Positions 37,961 to 47,075 of a stretch of DNA of 64,000 bases are shown here, piece by piece (positions within the stretch are counted from its first letter, which is position 1; each line of letters begins with the position of its first letter). The stretch comes from Planococcus liqunii (GTDB taxonomy: Bacteria; Bacillota; Bacilli; Bacillales_A; Planococcaceae): NCBI RefSeq assembly GCF_030413595.1, contig NZ_CP129238.1:1674001-1738000 (forward strand). Direction: 5' to 3'. The position numbers and the translations under genes were made by a program. The notes under the pieces are model-generated. The model was not told where the DNA came from. It made no database searches and saw nothing but the letters and a program-made list of their open reading frames with translations.

Positions 37961-38410
37961 GAAAAGCGAAAAGAGCTGTTCAGCTTCGAAAGGCATAAGA
38001 CGATCCGGCGAAGCGGCGTTCTTTGCCGCACAGTCGGAGTGGCTTATGTCCCGAGAAGCTGGCTCTTGCAGCTAGACAAGAAAAGCGGAAGCGCCTGTTC
38101 AGCTCCGACAAGCGCTGGAAGGCTGGGCAGTGATGGCGATTTTTGCCATCGCCGACCAGTCTGAAGCGTCTCGAGGAGCTAGGCGCTACAGCTAGACAAG
38201 AAAAGCGGAGTCGCCTGTCCAGTCCCGACAGGCAAGTCATGTTCCAAATGGAATTTGGGACGTGACTTTGCGACGAAGCACGAAGTGCTGCAGGAGCATA
38301 TGTTTTCAGGTAGAACACTACGGAAATCCTGATTTCCGTAGTGGGCTGACTTAAGACCCCGAGGGACTAGGCGACGGAGCTAGACAACAAGAAAACCGGA
38401 AGCGCCACAG
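37961..38410 (+). repeat. Tandem array of three structured repeats plus a fragment, between bkdAB and bkdB
   Basis: Units at 37961-38079, 38080-38199 and a longer one at 38200-38387, then a fragment at 38388-38410. They share ends and nested arms with the bcd-buk array: AGCTTC/GAAGCT, AGCTCC/GGAGCT and AGTCCC/GGGACT as middle stems. The 188-nt third unit has an extra apical part including GGAAATCCTGATTTCC, which is also in the second unit of the bcd-buk array. No coding sequence; 38411-38451 is the bkdB leader with AAGGAGG. Confidence 0.87.
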
Positions 38411-38451
38411 ACGCTCCAAAGTACGATAAAAGCAGTTAAGGAGGAATCCCT

Positions 38452-39801
38452 TTGGCTATTGAAAATATAAAAATGCCTCAGCTAGGCGAAAGTGTGACGG
38501 AAGGAACGATTGAAAAATGGCTCGTTCAACCCGGTGACCACGTCAATAAGTACGATCCTTTGGCGGAAGTCAACACCGATAAAGTAACAGCAGAAGTGCC
38601 ATCTTCCTTTACCGGTACGATTAAAGAATTAATCGCTGCAGAAGGCGAAACACTGGCGGTAGGCGAAATCGTCTGCACCATCGAAACCGAAGGTGGCGAC
38701 TCAGCTCCGGCAGCAGAAGCTGAAGCACAGCCTGCCAATGTCGGCAAAGAAAACGTCATGCCGGCAGATGACACAAAACCGACTTCCGGCTTGAACGGAA
38801 CGAAAGGCTCTTCCCAACCGGCACGCCCGGAAGGATCGAAAGCCCGCTATTCACCTGCTGTTTTGCGCCTCGCACAAGACAACGATATTGATCTTGCACA
38901 AGTGCAGGGCACGGGCAATGAGGGGCGCATCACGCGCAAAGATTTGCTGGCCTTGATCGAAAGCGGCAATATCCCGAAAGCGGGAGATGCACCGGCAGCG
39001 AAGCAAGAAGCGCCGGCAGCACAACCAGAAACGCCTAAAGCGCAGCCAGCGGCGACAGCAGCTCCTGCTGCCAAATCTGCGCCAATCGAAAGCGCCCCTG
39101 GCGATATCGAAATTCCGGTTACCGGTGTTCGCCGTGCAATCGCAGCCAATATGCTGAAGAGCAAGCACGAAGCCCCGCATGCTTGGATGATGATTGAAGT
39201 GGACGTAACGGATTTGGTTTCTTACCGGGATTCCATCAAAGGTGAATTTAAGAAAAAAGAAGGGTTCAACATTACGTATTTCGCGTTCTTCGTGAAAGCC
39301 GTGTCCCAAGCTTTGAAAGAATTCCCGATGATGAACTCGATGTGGGCTGGAGATAAAATCATTCAGAAAAAAGACATCAACATTTCGATTGCTGTTGCTT
39401 CGGACAATGCATTATTCGTACCGGTCATCAGAAATTCGGATGAAAAGTCGGTTAAAGGAATCGGCCGCGACATCAATGAGTTGGCATTAAAAGCGCGCAA
39501 CGGAAAATTGGGTTCTGCAGACATGCAAGGCGGAACGTTCACGGTCAACAATACCGGATCGTTCGGCTCTATCCAGTCGATGGGGATCATCAACCATCCG
39601 CAAGCGGCAATCCTGCAAGTCGAGTCGATCGTGAAGCGCCCGGTCATTATGGCTAACGGCATGATGGCTGCACGCGATATGGTCAACTTGTGCTTATCGC
39701 TTGACCACCGCGTACTTGATGGACTTGTTTGCGGACAATTCCTCGGCCGTGTCAAAGAAATCCTTGAAAATATGAACAAAGAAAATACGTCCGTTTATTG
39801 A
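38452..39801 (+). CDS. bkdB: Branched-chain 2-oxoacid dehydrogenase E2 (lipoamide acyltransferase)
   Basis: Core of the Bkd complex. TTG start at 38452 (MAIENIKMPQLGESVTEG) with AAGGAGG upstream; 449 residues. Lipoyl domain with the lipoylated Lys in VNTDKVTAEVPS (about residue 44), Ala/Pro linkers (about 80-130 and 170-215), peripheral-subunit-binding domain YSPAVLRLAQDNDIDLAQV, and catalytic acyltransferase domain with the SLDHRVLDG motif. Lipoylation links it to lipM. The gene is separated from bkdAB by the repeat array. Confidence 0.96.
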   Translation: MAIENIKMPQLGESVTEGTIEKWLVQPGDHVNKYDPLAEVNTDKVTAEVPSSFTGTIKELIAAEGETLAVGEIVCTIETEGGDSAPAAEAEAQPANVGKENVMPADDTKPTSGLNGTKGSSQPARPEGSKARYSPAVLRLAQDNDIDLAQVQGTGNEGRITRKDLLALIESGNIPKAGDAPAAKQEAPAAQPETPKAQPAATAAPAAKSAPIESAPGDIEIPVTGVRRAIAANMLKSKHEAPHAWMMIEVDVTDLVSYRDSIKGEFKKKEGFNITYFAFFVKAVSQALKEFPMMNSMWAGDKIIQKKDINISIAVASDNALFVPVIRNSDEKSVKGIGRDINELALKARNGKLGSADMQGGTFTVNNTGSFGSIQSMGIINHPQAAILQVESIVKRPVIMANGMMAARDMVNLCLSLDHRVLDGLVCGQFLGRVKEILENMNKENTSVY

Positions 39802-39806
39802 TGGAA

Positions 39807-39836
39807 AGCTGGGAGTCTGCGGACTTCCAGCTTTTT
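39807..39836 (+). terminator. Terminator of the bkd operon
   Basis: AGCTGGGAGTC, loop TGC, GGACTTCCAGCT, then TTTTTTCTCTTT. One G-T pair in the stem. It separates bkd from mutA. Confidence 0.88.
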
Positions 39837-39900
39837 TCTCTTTAATGTGAGCGTTTACTCAGGTAAAATGGGAAGAGATATCCTTTAAGGAGGGAACAGC

Positions 39901-41595
39901 TTGACAATCGAATCGATGAAAAAGACTCAATTTTCGGAACGTACATACGAAGAATGGCGGGAAGCTGCTGAAAAAGCGCTGAAAGGAAAGCCGTTCGAAA
40001 AAACTTTAAAAACACCCACTATTGAAGGAATCACACTCGAGCCGCTTTACACAAAAGAAATGCTGGAACGCCTCGACACCTTTGTTTTTGACCAAACGAA
40101 AGCTGTGCAAAACGGCAAAAGGCTCCCAGGCTGGTTTGTGGCCCAGGAAACCCATGCAGAAACTGTCAGCGATTACTTGTTAGCGATCAAAGATGATCTG
40201 AAGCGCGGCAATGAAATGATTGTCTATCTCAGCTATCAAAATTTGGAGTGGAACGATGCCGAACTGAAGGAACTGGCAGAACTGATCATCCATTACCCGA
40301 TTTATTTCCGTTTGGGATCTGACGACAACGGCATTCTCCGTGTCTTTGATTTTGTTGCGGAAGAACAACTCGGGCATGTGCAAGGTGTTATTTTTTCCGA
40401 AACAGCAGTGGCAGCTCCGGAAAAAGTCCGCACTCAGTTGATCGATACAGTCCCTGTACATAACGCAGGTGGAACAATTGTCCACGAACTGGGCGTTGCG
40501 CTTAGCATTCTGGCTGAGAAGATGGACCGCGGCAATTTCGCTGCCCAGGCAAACGATTTATGGGTGCGTTTTGCAGTAGATACGCAATTCTTCCAGGAAG
40601 TCGCCAAACTGCGTGCTTTCCGTGTTCTTTGGAACGCGTTCTGCTCAGCTTACGGAGAAGAAGCGCCAGCCATTCCGGTTTTCACTGAAACGTCTGTGCG
40701 TTCTTACTCGAAACTGGATCCTTACGTGAATTTGCTGCGTGCCGGTAATGCCACATTTTCAGCGGTCCTTGGCGGCACAAATGCGCATACGGTTCATCCG
40801 CATGACTTCTTGACAGTGCCCGATGCGCAAAGCCGCCGAATCGCCCGCAACGTGCAATTGGTCATCAAAGAAGAAACCCACGTATCGCATGTATTGGATG
40901 CGGCGGCCGGATCTTACTTTATCGAAACCTTGACAAAAGAATTTGTCGATGCGGCATGGAGCTATTTCCTGGAGATTGAAGCAGCCGGCGGCTATTCCGA
41001 AGTCATCAAGTCGGGCTGGCTGACAGATGACATTCAGTCAAAATGGGTGGAGCGCAAAGAAAAAGTCGCCACCCGCGAAAATTCCTTGATTGGCACCAAT
41101 ATCTACGCGAATCCGCAGGAACCGGTCAAAGAAGGCCAAGTTGCCGAAAGCCATTTGGTTTATATGTCTGCTAAACGCCTGTCTTCGCCGTTTGAAAAAC
41201 TGCGCTTACAAAGCAAAGAAAGACTTTTGAAAGCGGCTGTTTTGCATGTGGCACCATTAAAAGCAGTCAAAGCCCAATCGGATTTTGTCCATGGATTTTT
41301 AGCTGTAGGCGGCATTGAACCTATCCTTAGCCCGGAACTTCAAAGTGCTGAAGAAGTCAACCGCTTCCTGTCAGAGAACGCCATCGACTACGCTGTCCTA
41401 TGCGGGCCAAAAGAAGTGCTGGAAGAAATCATTCCGGCACTTAGTACAGCGGCCTCTATTGACGTTGCAGGCAAATACGGAAAAGATGATTTAAACCGCT
41501 GGGAAGAATTCGGCGTAACGGATGCCATTTTCTCCGGCAAGCACGTCACCTCGAAGCTGGAACAAATTCTTAGTCTTGGAAAGGAGGCCATCTGA
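39901..41595 (+). CDS. mutA: Methylmalonyl-CoA mutase small subunit
   Basis: Non-catalytic partner of MutB. TTG start at 39901 after AAGGAGGG; 564 residues. The N-terminal TIM-barrel-like part is recognisable ([32 protein letters not shown]), but the C-terminal domain lacks the cobalamin-binding DxHxxG motif, as expected for small subunits. Its stop is 1 nt before mutB, and AAGGAGG for mutB lies in its last codons. Confidence 0.94.
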   Translation: MTIESMKKTQFSERTYEEWREAAEKALKGKPFEKTLKTPTIEGITLEPLYTKEMLERLDTFVFDQTKAVQNGKRLPGWFVAQETHAETVSDYLLAIKDDLKRGNEMIVYLSYQNLEWNDAELKELAELIIHYPIYFRLGSDDNGILRVFDFVAEEQLGHVQGVIFSETAVAAPEKVRTQLIDTVPVHNAGGTIVHELGVALSILAEKMDRGNFAAQANDLWVRFAVDTQFFQEVAKLRAFRVLWNAFCSAYGEEAPAIPVFTETSVRSYSKLDPYVNLLRAGNATFSAVLGGTNAHTVHPHDFLTVPDAQSRRIARNVQLVIKEETHVSHVLDAAAGSYFIETLTKEFVDAAWSYFLEIEAAGGYSEVIKSGWLTDDIQSKWVERKEKVATRENSLIGTNIYANPQEPVKEGQVAESHLVYMSAKRLSSPFEKLRLQSKERLLKAAVLHVAPLKAVKAQSDFVHGFLAVGGIEPILSPELQSAEEVNRFLSENAIDYAVLCGPKEVLEEIIPALSTAASIDVAGKYGKDDLNRWEEFGVTDAIFSGKHVTSKLEQILSLGKEAI

Positions 41596-41596
41596 T

Positions 41597-43744
41597 ATGG
41601 GAAGACCGGATTTCAGTAAAGTGGATTTACAGAAACTAACAATCAATCAAGACATGGCTATCCACGAGGAGGTTTTTGAAACGAATGAAGGCATACCGGT
41701 TAAGCCGGCTTATTCGCAAGAGGACATCGCAGATTTGCAGGAAAGCCATCCTGGATTTGCTCCGAACGTCCGCGGGCCTTATCCGACGATGTATGTATCG
41801 CGCCCATGGACCGTCCGCCAATATGCCGGATTCTCGACAGCAGAAGAAAGCAACGCATTTTACCGCCGGAACTTGGCAATGGGCCAAAAAGGGCTTTCGG
41901 TCGCTTTTGACCTTGCTACGCACCGCGGCTATGATTCCGATCATCCACGCGTGGTGGGCGATGTCGGAAAAGCGGGCGTTGCCATCGACAGCGTCGAAGA
42001 CATGAAAATCCTGTTTGACGGCATTCCTCTCGACCAGATGTCGGTGTCGATGACGATGAACGGGGCAGTCGTGCCGATTATGGCGTTCTTCATTGTTGCT
42101 GCTGAAGAGCAAGGCGTTGGTCCGGAGCAGCTGGCCGGAACGATCCAGAACGATATTCTAAAGGAATACATGGTGCGCAATACGTATATTTATCCGCCGG
42201 CGATGTCAATGCAGATCATCGCGGATATTTTCAAGTACACATCCACCAAAATGCCGAAATTCAACTCGATTTCCATTTCGGGCTATCATATCCAGGAAGC
42301 GGGAGCGACAGCGGATATTGAACTGGCCTATACGCTGGCCGACGGGCTTGAATATGTCCGCACCGGGCTTGCGGCAGGCATCGATATTGATTCGTTCGCG
42401 CCGCGCTTGTCATTTTTCTGGGGCATCGGCATGAACTACTTTATGGAAATCGCCAAAATGCGCGCAGGACGCGAAATTTGGGCGAAAATGATGAAATCGT
42501 TCGATCCGAAAAACAGCAAGTCTCTTGCGCTTCGTACGCATTCGCAGACGTCCGGCTGGAGTTTGACGGAACAAGATCCGTTCAACAATGTGACCCGTAC
42601 ATTGATCGAGGCAAATGCAGCGGCAATGGGCCATACGCAGTCGCTCCACACGAACGCTCTGGATGAAGCCATTGCTCTCCCGACGGACTTCTCTGCCCGC
42701 ATTGCCCGCAATACGCAGTTGTTCCTGCAGGAAGAAACGATGATGACCAAAGTGATCGACCCTTGGGGCGGGTCGTACTATGTTGAAAAACTGACGCAGG
42801 AATTGATGGAAAAAGCATGGCAGCTGATTGAGGAAGTTGAAGAACTTGGCGGCATGGCCAAAGCGATTGAAACCGGCCTTCCGAAAATGCGCATCGAAGA
42901 AGCAGCAGCGAAAAAACAAGCGCAAATCGATTCTAATGAAGAAGTGATCATCGGCGTCAACCGTTACCGCTTGGACGAAGAAGACCCAATCGACATTTTG
43001 AATATCGACAATACGATTGTGCGAAAAACGCAAATCGAACGCATTGAACGCATGAAAGCTTCCCGCGACAACGACAAAGTCCGAGAAGCATTAACCAGAT
43101 TGACAGCGGCTGCACAAAGCGGCGACGAAAACATTTTGGCATGCGCCGTTGATGCTGCGCGACTGCGTGCCACTCTTGGCGAAATTTCCGATGCCATTGA
43201 AGCGGCATCCGGAAGACATAAGGCGGTGATCCGTTCCGTGAGCGGTGTATACAGTTCCAACTTCTCAAACCAGCAGGAAATTGAAGTCGTCAAAGAGATG
43301 ACCGAAGACTTTATTGAAAATGAAGGGCGGCGTCCACGTATTCTGATTGCGAAAATGGGGCAGGATGGCCATGACCGCGGTGCGAAAGTCATTGCCACTG
43401 CGTTCGCTGACCTTGGCTTTGATGTGGATATCGGCCCGTTGTTCCAGACGCCGGCTGAAACGGCGCAGCAGGCGGTCGAGAATGACGTGCATGTGATTGG
43501 CGTCAGTTCACTGGCAGCAGGCCATATGACGCTTGTGCCGGACTTATGGGCTGAACTGAAGAAAATCGGCCGCGAAGATATCTTGATCGTCGTCGGCGGA
43601 GTTATTCCGGCGCAGGATTACGAGTTCTTGCGCAATAACGGAGCGAGCGCCATCTTCGGGCCAGGAACCGTCATCCCGGTGGCCGCGCAAAAAGTGATCG
43701 AGGAAATCTACGCGCGCCTGGGTTACGAGGAAGTGGCCGACTGA
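41597..43744 (+). CDS. mutB: Methylmalonyl-CoA mutase large subunit
   Basis: Adenosylcobalamin enzyme converting (R)-methylmalonyl-CoA to succinyl-CoA. ATG 41597 ([14 protein letters not shown]) with AAGGAGG at 41581-41587; 715 residues. N-terminal substrate barrel: [59 protein letters not shown]-terminal B12 domain: [20 protein letters not shown] with the DxHxxG cobalt ligand, [16 protein letters not shown]. One-base overlap with meaB. Confidence 0.97.
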   Translation: MGRPDFSKVDLQKLTINQDMAIHEEVFETNEGIPVKPAYSQEDIADLQESHPGFAPNVRGPYPTMYVSRPWTVRQYAGFSTAEESNAFYRRNLAMGQKGLSVAFDLATHRGYDSDHPRVVGDVGKAGVAIDSVEDMKILFDGIPLDQMSVSMTMNGAVVPIMAFFIVAAEEQGVGPEQLAGTIQNDILKEYMVRNTYIYPPAMSMQIIADIFKYTSTKMPKFNSISISGYHIQEAGATADIELAYTLADGLEYVRTGLAAGIDIDSFAPRLSFFWGIGMNYFMEIAKMRAGREIWAKMMKSFDPKNSKSLALRTHSQTSGWSLTEQDPFNNVTRTLIEANAAAMGHTQSLHTNALDEAIALPTDFSARIARNTQLFLQEETMMTKVIDPWGGSYYVEKLTQELMEKAWQLIEEVEELGGMAKAIETGLPKMRIEEAAAKKQAQIDSNEEVIIGVNRYRLDEEDPIDILNIDNTIVRKTQIERIERMKASRDNDKVREALTRLTAAAQSGDENILACAVDAARLRATLGEISDAIEAASGRHKAVIRSVSGVYSSNFSNQQEIEVVKEMTEDFIENEGRRPRILIAKMGQDGHDRGAKVIATAFADLGFDVDIGPLFQTPAETAQQAVENDVHVIGVSSLAAGHMTLVPDLWAELKKIGREDILIVVGGVIPAQDYEFLRNNGASAIFGPGTVIPVAAQKVIEEIYARLGYEEVAD

Positions 43745-44811
43745 TGAACCGCGAAACGGAGACTCGCCGGGTAATGGAAGGGGTCAAAGCCGCCCATGAC
43801 GGGATGAAGGCCTCGCCGCGGAAACGATTCAAAAAACCGCAGGAACATTCTTTCGACTACGACAACATGGCCGAAGGGGTCCGGAGCGGTTCACGCCTGC
43901 ACTTAGGAAAAGCGATCACGCTTCTTGAAAGCTCAAATCCGGAGCATAAACAGCACGGCCAGGAACTGTTGAACCGCTTGCTGCCCCATACCGGAAACTC
44001 GATTCGGATCGGCATCACGGGCGTACCAGGCGCCGGCAAAAGCACTTTTATCGAGACGTTCGGCGAGATGCTGACGGCGCTCGGGCACCGTGTGGCGGTC
44101 CTAGCCATCGATCCGAGTTCTTCAATCACCGGAGGCAGCATTCTGGGCGACAAAACGCGCATGGAAAACCTGGCGCGCAACCCGAAAGCGTTTATCCGTC
44201 CGTCGCCGACGGCAGGTACGCTCGGCGGCGTCCATAAAAAGACCCGGGAAACGATGCTGCTGTGCGAAGCGGCCGGCTACGATGTGATCTTGGTTGAAAC
44301 GGTGGGCGTCGGACAAAGCGAAACGCTGGTCCGCGGCATGGTCGACATCTTTATGCTGCTGGTGCTTACCGGCGCCGGGGATGAACTGCAAGGCATGAAA
44401 AAAGGGATCTTGGAGCTGGCAGACGCCATCATTGTCCACAAAGCGGACAGCCACAATGCCGAACTTGCCAAAAAGACGGTGCGTGAATACAAACAGATTC
44501 TGCATTTTCTGCAGCGGGCAACTGAAGGATGGAAAACACAGGCTTTGCCCGCTTCTTCTCTTGAAGGAACCGGCATTTCAGAAATCTGGGACATGGTCAA
44601 GGAATTCGAGAACACGGTTAAAAGCAGCGGCTATTGGAAAACGCGCCGGCAAAACCAGACGAAAGACTGGTTTAATGCCATGATCACCGACGAATTGTTG
44701 AGCCGTTTCTACGGCGACGCCGAGCGCCGAAAACAAGTGGGCACACTCGAGCAAAAAGTGCTTCAAGACCAATTGACTGTGGCCCAGGCCATCGCGGAAT
44801 TGTTCGAGTAA
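43744..44811 (+). CDS. meaB: Methylmalonyl-CoA mutase G-protein chaperone MeaB
   Basis: GTPase that protects and reloads the cobalamin of the mutase. 355 residues: helical N-terminus, then Walker A GVPGAGKST, LAIDPSSSITGGSILGDKTRM, DVILVETVGVGQSE (G3) and VHKADS (G4-like). Overlaps mutB by one base, consistent with joint synthesis. Confidence 0.95.
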   Translation: MNRETETRRVMEGVKAAHDGMKASPRKRFKKPQEHSFDYDNMAEGVRSGSRLHLGKAITLLESSNPEHKQHGQELLNRLLPHTGNSIRIGITGVPGAGKSTFIETFGEMLTALGHRVAVLAIDPSSSITGGSILGDKTRMENLARNPKAFIRPSPTAGTLGGVHKKTRETMLLCEAAGYDVILVETVGVGQSETLVRGMVDIFMLLVLTGAGDELQGMKKGILELADAIIVHKADSHNAELAKKTVREYKQILHFLQRATEGWKTQALPASSLEGTGISEIWDMVKEFENTVKSSGYWKTRRQNQTKDWFNAMITDELLSRFYGDAERRKQVGTLEQKVLQDQLTVAQAIAELFE

Positions 44812-44876
44812 GCTTTTTTGCATGTCTTTTCAACTCCTGCTATGATTAATGAAGGAAATGATAAGGAGTGATAGAA

Positions 44877-45317
44877 ATGGCAATGGATTTTAATTTTCTT
44901 ATGAATGATATTACGAAGCAGGCCCGCCAGGAAATGGTGGACGCTGGCTATACAGAACTGACAACACCGGAAGAAGTGAAGGACGTTTTCGCTCAGCCGG
45001 GCACAAGCCTCGTCATGATCAACTCGGTATGCGGATGCGCAGGCGGCATCGCCCGTCCGGCAGCTGTACATTCCGTGCATTACGACAAACGCCCTGACCG
45101 CCTGTTGACGGTATTTGCAGGACAGGACAAAGAAGCGACGGCACAGGCACGCGCAATCTTCGGCGAAGACCATCTTCCGTCTTCTCCATCGTTCGTTCTT
45201 TTGAAAGATGGTAAAGTGGCTGATGAAATCGGACGCCATGAAATTGAAGGCCATGATCCGATGTCCGTTATCACGCACATCCAAGAGCTGTTTGAAGAGC
45301 ATTGCAAAGAAATCTAA
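44877..45317 (+). CDS. brxB: Bacilliredoxin, BrxB type
   Basis: De-bacillithiolates proteins. ATG 44877 ([20 protein letters not shown]) with AAGGAGTG at 44863-44870; a GTG at 44868 would be inside that site. 146 residues, thioredoxin-like fold with the CGC active site in [14 protein letters not shown] and [20 protein letters not shown]. Corresponds to B. subtilis YqiW. A terminator follows. Confidence 0.93.
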   Translation: MAMDFNFLMNDITKQARQEMVDAGYTELTTPEEVKDVFAQPGTSLVMINSVCGCAGGIARPAAVHSVHYDKRPDRLLTVFAGQDKEATAQARAIFGEDHLPSSPSFVLLKDGKVADEIGRHEIEGHDPMSVITHIQELFEEHCKEI

Positions 45318-45321
45318 AAAA

Positions 45322-45350
45322 AATGCCCCTCAAAAAGGGGCGTTTTTTTA
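45322..45350 (+). terminator. Terminator after brxB
   Basis: ATGCCCCT, loop CAAAA, AGGGGCGT, then seven T. Confidence 0.9.
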
Positions 45351-45372
45351 TGCGGGCGAAAAGGGGCAAAAC

Positions 45373-46359
45373 ATGAAACTGAAACGATTTTCCATTGGCT
45401 ATCGGACAATGAAAACCGCTGCAGGTGTGGCGATTGCGATTTCCCTGGCGCAATTTTTCAACTTGGATTATTATGTCTCCGCCGGGATTTTGACGATTTT
45501 GTGCATTCAGCCGACAAAAAAGAAATCCATCCGCGCAGCATTTTCGCGCTTTGTGGCAAGCTTGATCGGCATCGCGTTTGCATTCGTCTTTCTCGAAAAT
45601 ATTGCCTATCACCCGCTCATGATCGGGCTGATGATTTTGCTGTTTATCCCGGTGCTCGTTTCCTTGAAGTTTTCAGACGGGTTTGTTTCGAGTTCCGTCA
45701 TTTTGCTGCATATTTACGATTCCAAAAACCTGACGCTGGATTTGTTCCTGAATGAACTGTCTTTAATGGCTGTCGGCTTCGGGACAGCGCTGGCGGTCAA
45801 TATGTACATGCCGAGCATTGAAGGGAAACTTAACAATTACCGCTCTGACATCGAATCGCTTTATTCTTCCATTTTCCAGGAAATCTCGATTTTCCTGCGG
45901 CAAGGCGATTCGGACTGGGATGGGAAAGAATTGACCCAGAGCACGGAACTGCTGAAAAAAGCGAAAGCACTTGCTTATCAGGATGTTGAAAACCATGTGA
46001 CCCGTCTCGAGAATAAGTATTACCATTATTTCGATATGCGTGAACAGCAGCTTGAAATCATTGAGCGCATTCTGCCAAAAATCACGGCGCTGCCGGTCAT
46101 TATCGGGCATTCGCATTTAGTGGCTGATTTTCTGGAAGACTTGGCGAGCCACGTCCATTCCGGCAATACCGCTTACCGTTACATCAGCAAATTGCAAGCC
46201 GTCAAAGATGAATTTGCCGGTATGCCGCTGCCTGACAGCCACGAAAAATTCCTGGCGATGGCGGCACTTTACCAAGTGATTGAAGAAATGGACACCTATT
46301 TGGAAATCAAATCGTCCTACAAAGGCTTTACCAACAAAAAGACAGCTGAAATCGGATGA
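45373..46359 (+). CDS. Aromatic acid exporter family membrane protein, YqjA type
   Basis: ATG 45373 (MKLKRFSIGYRTMKTAAGVA); the frame is open further up but only through the brxB end and terminator. 328 residues. Four or more hydrophobic segments in the first 150 residues (AIAISLAQFF, GILTILCI, LIGIAFAFVFL, LMIGLMILLFIPVLV), then a soluble helical C-terminal domain. The N-terminal RxxKTAxGvaiA pattern and KKSIRAAFSRF are typical of the ArAE_1/DUF939 group. Substrate unknown. Confidence 0.82.
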   Translation: MKLKRFSIGYRTMKTAAGVAIAISLAQFFNLDYYVSAGILTILCIQPTKKKSIRAAFSRFVASLIGIAFAFVFLENIAYHPLMIGLMILLFIPVLVSLKFSDGFVSSSVILLHIYDSKNLTLDLFLNELSLMAVGFGTALAVNMYMPSIEGKLNNYRSDIESLYSSIFQEISIFLRQGDSDWDGKELTQSTELLKKAKALAYQDVENHVTRLENKYYHYFDMREQQLEIIERILPKITALPVIIGHSHLVADFLEDLASHVHSGNTAYRYISKLQAVKDEFAGMPLPDSHEKFLAMAALYQVIEEMDTYLEIKSSYKGFTNKKTAEIG

Positions 46360-46376
46360 TTTCAGCTGTCTTTTTA
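46337..46376 (+). terminator. Terminator overlapping the end of the YqjA-type gene
   Basis: AAAGACAGCTGAAATC pairs with GATTTCAGCTGTCTTT around GGAT, followed by TTT. The left arm is in the coding end. It faces the convergent prli42 gene, so it may serve both. Confidence 0.87.
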
Positions 46377-46395
46377 TTTATTCGATTATTGCTTG

Positions 46396-46491
46396 TTAGA
46401 TGACAAAGCTTAGTCCCATCATCAATGTGGACAACAGCATGATGCCAATCATCGCATAGACGACAAACTTACGGAATGCAGGGTTGTTCAT
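46396..46491 (-). CDS. prli42: Stressosome-anchoring miniprotein Prli42
   Basis: A 31-residue frame on the - strand: basic/polar MNNPAFRKFV then one membrane helix (VYAMIGIMLLSTLMMGLSFV). AAAGGAGC lies 9 nt before the ATG. Size, single helix with an N-terminal basic patch, and the LLST/LLxT-like motif fit Prli42, the membrane peptide that tethers the stressosome in Listeria and relatives. It is the only gene in 46360-46661; the rest of that gap is AT-rich with a small CGGCAG/CTGCCG hairpin near 46563-46580. Confidence 0.78.
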   Translation of the reverse strand: MNNPAFRKFVVYAMIGIMLLSTLMMGLSFVI

Positions 46492-46661
46492 GAACGTAAT
46501 GCTCCTTTGTTCTCCAATATTGGCTTTTAAGAAATAATACCATAAATCGAGGCGGATTTGTAGCGGCAGGTTCTGCCGTTTTCCAAATATTCAAGTAGCC
46601 CCTTTAGTTTTAGCAACGGAATGGGTACAATAATAGAGAAGATAAAAAAGGAAGTGAGAAA

Positions 46662-47060
46662 ATGAAAAAAGTCGACCATATTGGAATTGCAGTACGCAGC
46701 ATTGATGAAGTCCTTACATACTATACAGAAACACTGGGCTGTCCTTTGTTGAAAATTGAAGAAGTGGCATCCCAAAAGGTGAAAGTGGCTTTTATTGATG
46801 CCGGCAATATCAAGCTCGAATTGCTGGAACCGCTAGACGATACGGGCGCCGTTGCCAAGTTTATCGAAAAACGGGGAGAAGGCATCCATCACATCGCTTT
46901 TGGAGTGGAAAACATCGAACAGCGCATGGCAGACTTGCGCGACAAAGGCGTCCAGCTTTTGAGCGAGCATGCAGGTCCAGGAGCAGGCGGGGCAATGGTT
47001 GCCTTTTTGCATCCGAAGTCATCAAACGGAGTATTATACGAACTTTGTGAAAAGCAATGA
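46662..47060 (+). CDS. mce: Methylmalonyl-CoA epimerase
   Basis: Interconverts (S)- and (R)-methylmalonyl-CoA for MutAB. 132 residues of the vicinal-oxygen-chelate fold: KKVDHIGIAVRSIDEVLTYY with the first metal His, ELLEPLDD, GIHHIAFGVENI with His ligands, and HPKSSNGVLYELCEK with the final Glu. AAGGAAGTGAG precedes ATG. Followed after 15 nt by the carboxyltransferase gene. Confidence 0.95.
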   Translation: MKKVDHIGIAVRSIDEVLTYYTETLGCPLLKIEEVASQKVKVAFIDAGNIKLELLEPLDDTGAVAKFIEKRGEGIHHIAFGVENIEQRMADLRDKGVQLLSEHAGPGAGGAMVAFLHPKSSNGVLYELCEKQ

Positions 47061-47075
47061 TTGAGGAGTGGAGAA

